Of a stretch of 64,000 bases of DNA, positions 58,734 to 64,000 are shown one piece after another. How positions within the stretch are numbered: position 1 is the stretch's first letter; each line of letters opens with the position of its first letter. The DNA comes from Chryseobacterium culicis (GTDB lineage Bacteria > Bacteroidota > Bacteroidia > Flavobacteriales > Weeksellaceae), in contig NZ_PCPP01000001.1 of NCBI RefSeq assembly GCF_002979755.1, forward strand, positions 2,264,665 through 2,328,664, in the 5' to 3' direction. The notes under the pieces are model-generated. The model did no database searches. It saw only the letters and a program-made list of their open reading frames with translations, and was not told the origin of the DNA. Position numbers and translations under genes: made by a program.

Positions 58734-60212
58734 ATGAATTCAGAAAGCGACTTTATCAAAACAGTTTTTGGGCTAAAACTGAAACAGCAGAGACAAAAGA
58801 AAAACTGGTCTTTGCAGGATCTTGCTGTAAAGACAGGATTATCAAAGTCTTACCTCAACGAGATTGAAAACGGAAAAAAATATCCCAAGCATGATAAAAT
58901 CATTCAGCTTTCTGATGCTTTGAATTGCACTTTTGATGATCTGGTTTCCACCAAGCTTGATAAAAGTCTTGCTCCTTTCAATGAAATCCTGCAGTCTGAT
59001 TTCTTTAAAGAAGTTCCGCTGGAACTGTTTGGGATCAATAAAAATAACCTGATCAGCATTATCAGTGATGCCCCTAAAAAAGTAACTGCTTTCATCAATG
59101 CATTGATTGAAATTTCCCAGAATTATAATTTGGGAAAGGAAAGATTTTATTTTGCGGTATTAAGATCATTCCAGGAGTTGTACGATAATTATTTCCCGGA
59201 AATTGAGGAAAAAGTAAGGGTATTTATCCTGGAAAACCAGTTACAAATCGGAAAAAATTTAAAATCTGAAGTGCTGGAAAAAATTCTTATAGAAAAGTTC
59301 AGTTATACCATTCAATCTGAAGATTTTGAAAAATACGGAACGCTGGATAATCTCCGGTCGCTTTTTATTCCGGAGAAAAAACTATTGCTATTGAACCAAA
59401 AACTTGAGAAGGATCAGAAAACTTTTATCCTTGCAAAAGAAATTGGATTCAATGTTCTGGAATTAAAAATCCGCCCGAACACTTATTCCTGGCTTGATTT
59501 TGGTAGTTTTGAAGAAATTCTGAATAACTTTTACGCTTCTTATTTCGCAGGAGCTCTGCTAATTTCAAAACAACCTGTTATTGAAAAAACTTCTGAGTTC
59601 TTTCAGCAAAATACTTGGGAACCTAACCATTTCGAGAATCTTATCAACAGCTTTACCCTCTCCCCTGAAACTTTTTATTACCGACTTACCAATATTCTTT
59701 CGGCTGAAATGGGAATCAAAGATCTGTTTTATTTATGCCTGGTAAAAAAGAAAAATTCAGATAAAATTCAGATTTTAAAAGAGCTCCACCTGAACCATCA
59801 GCAAGCTCCTCATGCCAATGCAATGAACGAACATTATTGCAGAAGATGGATTGCCGTGAAAAATCTTGATGATTTAAAAGAAAATGAAACTCTGACAGAT
59901 GCTCAGATCTCACATTACAAAGATCAGGGAATAAGTTATCTGGTTATTTCCACCTCACAGAGAAATCCTTTTTCGGATGGAAGCAACAGAAGTTATTGTC
60001 TGGGGATTTTATTGAATACTCAAACGATCAAAAAAATAGGCTTCATCAAGTCTCCTTCTTTAAAAACGATCAATGTAGGTGTTACTTGTGAATCATGCAG
60101 TATTGCCGATTGTGAAGTAAGGCAAGCTCCTCCGGTAAGGCTGGAAAAGGAACATTTTAATCTGAGCATGAAAAGCTCTGTGGAAAAGATAAGGAAGAGG
60201 TTTGAGAATTAA
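58734..60212 (+). CDS. XRE-family regulator with short-chain acyl-CoA-type C-terminal domain (RamB/ScfR-like)
   Basis: 492 residues. N-terminal helix-turn-helix: LKLKQQRQKKNWSLQDLAV, KTGLSKSYLNEIENGKKYPK. The long C-terminus has features of the RamB/ScfR family: FEKYGTLDNLRSLFIPEKK, HANAMNEHYCRRW, YLVISTSQRNPFSDGSNRSYCLGI, and the cysteine cluster VTCESCSIADCEVRQAPPV. Regulators of this type control glyoxylate and acetate genes in other bacteria. Divergence from aceB and the shared operators support that role here. Confidence 0.85.
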   Translation: MNSESDFIKTVFGLKLKQQRQKKNWSLQDLAVKTGLSKSYLNEIENGKKYPKHDKIIQLSDALNCTFDDLVSTKLDKSLAPFNEILQSDFFKEVPLELFGINKNNLISIISDAPKKVTAFINALIEISQNYNLGKERFYFAVLRSFQELYDNYFPEIEEKVRVFILENQLQIGKNLKSEVLEKILIEKFSYTIQSEDFEKYGTLDNLRSLFIPEKKLLLLNQKLEKDQKTFILAKEIGFNVLELKIRPNTYSWLDFGSFEEILNNFYASYFAGALLISKQPVIEKTSEFFQQNTWEPNHFENLINSFTLSPETFYYRLTNILSAEMGIKDLFYLCLVKKKNSDKIQILKELHLNHQQAPHANAMNEHYCRRWIAVKNLDDLKENETLTDAQISHYKDQGISYLVISTSQRNPFSDGSNRSYCLGILLNTQTIKKIGFIKSPSLKTINVGVTCESCSIADCEVRQAPPVRLEKEHFNLSMKSSVEKIRKRFEN

Positions 60213-60222
60213 AGGGTGAAGG

Positions 60223-60264
60223 TGAATGGTGAATCGTCAATTTGCTTCGCTTGTGAATTTTTAA
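60223..60264. repeat. Family C repeat, copy 1
   Basis: GAATGGTGAATCGTCAATTT... followed by GCTTCGCTTGTGAATTTTTAATA. It differs at one base from copy 2 at 60539-60582. The core CGCTTCGCTTG is the hallmark, and the reverse copy lies at 48062. Confidence 0.65.
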
Positions 60265-60538
60265 TAGGTTTTGAGATACGTGATACGTGTTTTAAATCCA
60301 AGAATAATACGTTAATCTTAAACGCAGAGTTCGCAAATTTTTCTAATATTTTATAGTTTTTCGTGCGCTATGGCGTTTCACTCAGCAAAGAAAAGTCTGC
60401 CCCATCTGCTTAATGAAATGCCTTTGCGAAAAAATAAATGGTGTAGATTAATAAACATTGCGAACATTAGCGTTAACAATTATTCACTATTACCTTCGGG
60501 GAGCAAAAGTTGATTAGTGCCAGTACAAAACTAAATGA
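60265..60538. other. Intergenic region between the glyoxylate regulator and comF, with family E remnant
   Basis: Part of the 480-base gap 60213-60693. Besides family C copies it contains a remnant with AACGCAGAG (60321-60329) and an AGCGTTAAC end (60469-60477), similar to 47256-47420. No ORF with support is seen. Confidence 0.45.
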
Positions 60539-60582
60539 TGAATGGTGAATCGTCAATTCGCTTCGCTTGTGAATTTTTAATA
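60539..60582. repeat. Family C repeat, copy 2
   Basis: Near-identical to 60223-60264 with the palindromic core CAATTCGCTTCGCTTGTGAA. A third, more worn copy (TCAATTCACTTACGAAG) may lie at about 60630-60655, giving three units in one gap. Confidence 0.6.
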
Positions 60583-60693
60583 CTGTTATGAAGTATTCGT
60601 TTATGAAATTTTTCGCCTTCAATTCACTTACGAAGTAAAATTGACCATTGACTTAATTGACTTTTATTTTCTATCTTAGTACAAAACACATTT

Positions 60694-61347
60694 ATGATAT
60701 TAGACTTATTGTTTCCGAACCATTGCATCCATTGCAACAGAATCATTGATCCTGAACTTTTGATATGTGATCTTTGCCTTACCCAGATTCATTTTACCCA
60801 TTATAATTATTTCGAAAGCAATCCGATCAAAGAAAAATGCAGTTTATTTTTTCCGGTTGAAAACGCATATGCTTTAATACAGTTTGAAGAGGAAGGCTTA
60901 AGTCGGCAGATTGTTCATGAGCTAAAGTACAAAAGCAGGGAAAAGGCAGGAAAAATTCTTGCAGACTGGACCATCGAACGCCTGGAATTCAAGGATGAAA
61001 AACCTGATTTATTGATGAGCGTACCCCTTCACCCCAAGAAACTCAAGGAACGCGGATACAATCAACTTCATTTATTCACAGAAACTTTATCTTCATTTTA
61101 CAACATTCCTTTTAATCATCAACTCATTAAAAGAAATCATTATTCAAAAGCACAGGCTTTAAAGGATAAGCAACACAGACTGGAATCTGTCAATACATTC
61201 TCCATCACTCAACCTATTACCGGAAAGCATATTCTTTTGATTGACGATGTTTTCACTACAGGAAATACCGTTTCGTCTGTAGCATGGGAGATTTTAAATG
61301 CAGGAAACAATAAAGTGAGTGTTTTGGTAATGGCTGTGGATATTTGA
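60694..61347 (+). CDS. ComF family phosphoribosyltransferase-like protein
   Basis: 217 residues. An N-terminal zinc site (CIHCNRIIDPELLICDLC) precedes a type I PRT-like domain with the PRPP loop ILLIDDVFTTGNTVSSV near residue 186 and SVPLHPKKLKERGYNQ. In competent bacteria ComF acts in DNA uptake; here no other competence genes are near. A downstream terminator is not obvious. Confidence 0.85.
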   Translation: MILDLLFPNHCIHCNRIIDPELLICDLCLTQIHFTHYNYFESNPIKEKCSLFFPVENAYALIQFEEEGLSRQIVHELKYKSREKAGKILADWTIERLEFKDEKPDLLMSVPLHPKKLKERGYNQLHLFTETLSSFYNIPFNHQLIKRNHYSKAQALKDKQHRLESVNTFSITQPITGKHILLIDDVFTTGNTVSSVAWEILNAGNNKVSVLVMAVDI

Positions 61348-61548
61348 TGCGGGATGCGAGTTACGAGGTTCGAGGTTCGAGTTTCGAGAAGGAAAGATAT
61401 AGGGTGAAAAATTCAGAGTACGAGGTGCGGGATTCACGGTTCTTGTTTTGAGACTACATTCAAAATACTCTTAAACACCCAACATTTCTTGATTAATCGA
61501 TTTTCATCATTCAATTCTTTTTCCTAATTTTCCGGAAACTAAACCACT
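61348..61548. other. Short intergenic region with tandem GTTCGAG/TTCGAG units
   Basis: From about 61350, ACGAGGTTCGAGGTTCGAG and GTTTCGAGAAGG form three to four imperfect tandem GAGGTTC-type units, followed by CGAGGTGCGGGATTCACGG. It may be a degenerate repeat or part of a dispersed repeat family; no gene is visible. Confidence 0.4.
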
Positions 61549-62235
61549 ATGCCAAATCTGCTTTTACTGCACGGAGCCTTAGGTCACAGCGACATTTTCA
61601 AACCTTATTTGAATACTTTATCCCAATATTTTACGGTACACACTCCTTTGTTTTCAGGGCATGGAGATCAGGAACTTCCTGCAGATGGCATTAACATTGG
61701 AAAATACACCCAAGAACTCTCCGAATACTGTAGAGTGAATACCTTAACAGATGTATCAATCTTCGGACATAGTATGGGAGGTTATGTTGCCCTTTGCTAC
61801 GCAATGGAAAATCCTGAAAATGTAAATTCTATTATAACACTGGGAACAAAATTCGACTGGACTGAGGAACAGTCTTTGAAAGAAAGTAAAATGCTTAATC
61901 CGGATGTTATTCTTGAAAAAATTCCGCAGTATGCGCAACTTTTAGAATCCCAGCACGGAGCAAAATGGAAACAGCTTCTTCCTGCTATTGCTGATTTAAT
62001 GATTGATTTAGGTAAAAATCCTCCTCTGGAAAATAATCTTGCTACGATTACTACTCCAACTCAAATTATGGTAGGAGATAAAGATAACATGGTCACTATT
62101 GAAGAGAGTATGAGAGTTTACAGAAGTCTTCCAAACGGAAAATTGGCCGTACTTCCGGACACAAAGCATCCTATGGATAAAGTACGACCCAATTTATTAT
62201 TGAATTTAATTAAAGATTTCTGGAATCTTTCTTAA
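61549..62235 (+). CDS. Alpha/beta hydrolase
   Basis: 228 residues. Oxyanion loop LLLHGALGHSDIF, nucleophile elbow SIFGHSMGGYVAL, acid MVGDKDNM and base His in PDTKHPMDKV are all in order, so it should be active. The N-terminus begins directly with the fold, so there is no signal peptide. Substrate unknown; it may be an esterase or a thioesterase. It ends two bases before the convergent upp stop. Confidence 0.85.
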   Translation: MPNLLLLHGALGHSDIFKPYLNTLSQYFTVHTPLFSGHGDQELPADGINIGKYTQELSEYCRVNTLTDVSIFGHSMGGYVALCYAMENPENVNSIITLGTKFDWTEEQSLKESKMLNPDVILEKIPQYAQLLESQHGAKWKQLLPAIADLMIDLGKNPPLENNLATITTPTQIMVGDKDNMVTIEESMRVYRSLPNGKLAVLPDTKHPMDKVRPNLLLNLIKDFWNLS

Positions 62236-62236
62236 G

Positions 62237-62887
62237 TTATCTCTGAAGTTTTTCTCCGTAGCTCAAGTCTCCGGCATCTCCTAATCCTGGAGTGATATAC
62301 CCTTTTGAAGTCAAATGTTCATCAATGGCTCCTACCCAGATGTGCGCTTCAGGATAAGCATTCTGAATGGTCTCTACCCCTTGTTTTGATGCAATTGCTG
62401 CAACAATATGAAGCTGGGTTGGATTTCCGTTGGTTAATAAGTCTTTGATCGCTTCAATTAAAGAAGCTCCAGTTGCCAACATCGGATCCGCCACAATCAG
62501 AGGTCTTCCCTCGATGCTCGGACAAGTCAGATAATCCTGTTTGATAGAGAAATAATCGTTGGCATCGTGTTTTCTGTAGGCTGCTACAAAACCACAGTCT
62601 GCTCTGTCAAGATAGTTCAGGATTCCTTCGAATAATGGAACTCCGGCTCTCAAGATAGTTGTAATAACGGGTTGCACAGCAATTTCTCTGCTTTTTATTG
62701 TATCTAAAGGAGTTTGAATTTCAACTTCTCTGTACTCCAGTCCTTTACTGATTTCAAAAGCGGCAATCTCCCCGATTCTTTCCATATTTCTTCTGAATCT
62801 CATTCGGTCATGTTGAATGTCAACGTTTCTAAGTTCGTTGATCCATTCATTGACAAGAGAAAAGTGTTGCGATAAAATAGTAAGCAT
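62237..62887 (-). CDS. upp: Uracil phosphoribosyltransferase
   Basis: 216 residues. PRT signature PLIVADPMLATGASLIEAI near residue 128 and a C-terminal GYITPGLGDAGDLSYG uracil-binding loop. It converts uracil and PRPP to UMP in pyrimidine salvage. TAATTTTG lies about 45 bases upstream on the minus strand (62939-62932). Confidence 0.95.
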   Translation of the reverse strand: MLTILSQHFSLVNEWINELRNVDIQHDRMRFRRNMERIGEIAAFEISKGLEYREVEIQTPLDTIKSREIAVQPVITTILRAGVPLFEGILNYLDRADCGFVAAYRKHDANDYFSIKQDYLTCPSIEGRPLIVADPMLATGASLIEAIKDLLTNGNPTQLHIVAAIASKQGVETIQNAYPEAHIWVGAIDEHLTSKGYITPGLGDAGDLSYGEKLQR

Positions 62888-62994
62888 GAAAATTTATTTT
62901 TTTAATTTCAGTTAATTGATATTAATTGCTGCAAAATTACAACTAAAAAACGAATTGAAAGTTTGGGTTTGAGGAGAAAATCTGCTCTTATTTA

Positions 62995-63029
62995 ATAAAA
63001 AACTCCGGCAAGCAAAGCTTGCCGGAGTT
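62995..63029 (-). terminator. Terminator of der
   Basis: Minus strand AACTCCGGCAAGC/GCTTGCCGGAGTT, a perfect 13-base stem with a three-base loop, followed by U residues. It lies 22 bases after the der stop. Confidence 0.9.
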
Positions 63030-63050
63030 TCTGATGAACACTTGTTCTCA

Positions 63051-64000
63051 TTATTTTTGTCTGAAATACACTTCAATAGGAACTCCGGTAAACCCGAATT
63101 GTTTTCTCAACTGGTTTTCAGTAAATCTCTTATATGGTTCTTTCACATATTGTGGAAGGTTACAGAAGAATACAAACTGTGGTGACGGCGTAGGAAGTTG
63201 TACACAATATTTAATTTTAATGTATTTTCCTTTCAATGCCGGTGGCGGTGTATTTTCGAAGATTGGAAGCATTACTTCATTTAGTTTTGAAGTTTTAATT
63301 TTCTTCTTACGGTCTTCGTAAACCTCCATAGCCAATTCTACCGCTTTTAAGATTCTCTGCTTCGTTAACGCTGAAACGAATAAGATTGGAATATCCTGAA
63401 ACTGACCAATTTTATCTTTGATTGATTTTTCGAAATCACGCATCGTATTGGTCTGCTTGTCTTCGATCAAATCCCATTTATTCACAAGGATTACAATTCC
63501 TTTTCTGTTTTTCTGAGCCAAACCGAAGATATTCATATCCTGAGATTCCCATCCCTGTGTAGCATCCACCATAATGATTACTACGTCAGAATATTCAATA
63601 GAACGGATAGATCTCATTACAGAATAGAACTCAAGGTCTTCGTTTACCTTAGACTTTCTTCTCATCCCCGCAGTATCTACCAATACAAACTCATGTCCGA
63701 ATTTATTATATAAAGTCTGGATACTGTCTCTGGTAGTTCCTGCAATATCAGTAACGATATTTCTTTCAACATCCAATAAAGCATTGGTCATCGTAGATTT
63801 CCCTACGTTTGGACGACCTGCAATCGTGATTTTTGGAAGCCCTTCAAAAGGATCTTTATATTCTGTAGTTGGAAAATCTTTAATGATATCATCTAACAAA
63901 TCTCCTGTTCCGGAACCTGTAGCTGAAGAAAGTGTGTAATATTTTTCAATTCCTAACTGATAGAATTCAGTTGCAGGAAGCTCTTCTTTTGCAGAATCTA
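63051..64000 (-). CDS. der: Ribosome biogenesis GTPase Der, C-terminal part
   Basis: The gene is cut by the window edge; 316 residues are visible. They hold the second GTPase domain: [17 protein letters not shown] (P-loop), GTTRDSIQ (G2), LVDTAGMRR (G3), ILVNKWDL (G4), LFVSALTKQ (G5), then the KH-like domain ([19 protein letters not shown] ... [11 protein letters not shown]). Der has two tandem GTPase domains and works on 50S assembly. A frame start at 63899 is a TTG inside the protein, not a start. Confidence 0.93.
   Translation of the reverse strand, partial: DSAKEELPATEFYQLGIEKYYTLSSATGSGTGDLLDDIIKDFPTTEYKDPFEGLPKITIAGRPNVGKSTMTNALLDVERNIVTDIAGTTRDSIQTLYNKFGHEFVLVDTAGMRRKSKVNEDLEFYSVMRSIRSIEYSDVVIIMVDATQGWESQDMNIFGLAQKNRKGIVILVNKWDLIEDKQTNTMRDFEKSIKDKIGQFQDIPILFVSALTKQRILKAVELAMEVYEDRKKKIKTSKLNEVMLPIFENTPPPALKGKYIKIKYCVQLPTPSPQFVFFCNLPQYVKEPYKRFTENQLRKQFGFTGVPIEVYFRQK

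Overview
The window looks like chromosome from a Chryseobacterium-type member of the Flavobacteriia (Bacteroidota). The evidence is strong AT bias, promoters of the Bacteroidota form (TTG, about 19 bases, TAnnTTTG), scarce Shine-Dalgarno sites, and lineage-typical families: GLPGLI, DUF3109, a TonB-dependent receptor with an N-terminal carboxypeptidase-like domain, a LuxE-like ligase, and the panD/flippase and fur/OstA pairings. I see no rRNA, tRNA, CRISPR array, prophage or intact insertion sequence. The left edge cuts tyrS and the right edge cuts der.

Layout: 1-1468 holds the tyrS tail, a DEDDh exonuclease and a GNAT acetyltransferase. 1647-7506 is one leftward operon of Ter-type stress signalling (two TerD proteins, two vWA proteins, a PP2C phosphatase fused to an Ig-like domain, a Ser/Thr kinase). 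7685-9067 is a flippase-like membrane protein with panD. 9467-9757 is HU with a textbook promoter, followed by a cluster of palindromic repeats. 10233-20330 is housekeeping: pdxH, YqgE, amidase, a PLP-fold protein without its lysine, START-like protein, class III aminotransferase, fur-OstA, kup, pdhB. 20555-33459 mixes envelope and metabolic genes (LTA-synthase-like enzyme, pssA, exonuclease, FAH hydrolase, membrane proteins, universal stress protein, DUF3109, trigger factor). 33599-37212 is a likely metal-uptake locus. 37360-46229 runs from an ABC-F ATPase through GLPGLI, a small Cys-rich secreted peptide and an accessory signalling group (degenerate DUF2235 hydrolase, response regulator, histidine kinase without an ordinary start codon, membrane protein, unknown protein, M15-like peptidase). 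46446-55459 holds aqpZ, an MmcB-like nuclease, a LuxE-like ligase, queD-lpxH, a serine hydrolase fused to a CBM48-like domain, several unknowns, a thioesterase and an OmpH/Skp chaperone. 55639-60212 is the glyoxylate shunt (aceB, aceA) with a divergent regulator and two palindromic operators. The end carries comF, an alpha/beta hydrolase, upp and der.

Most notable: (1) the Ter/kinase/phosphatase operon with a strong internal hairpin; (2) eight genes whose TAnnTTTG element ends only 3-5 bases before the ATG, predicting leaderless mRNAs; (3) three proteins with a key catalytic or start feature missing (DUF2235 nucleophile, class IV aminotransferase lysine, histidine kinase start codon); (4) four families of dispersed palindromic or degenerate repeats, one of which sits inside a gene and is translated; (5) paired GCGAA/TTCGC operators between aceB and its regulator.
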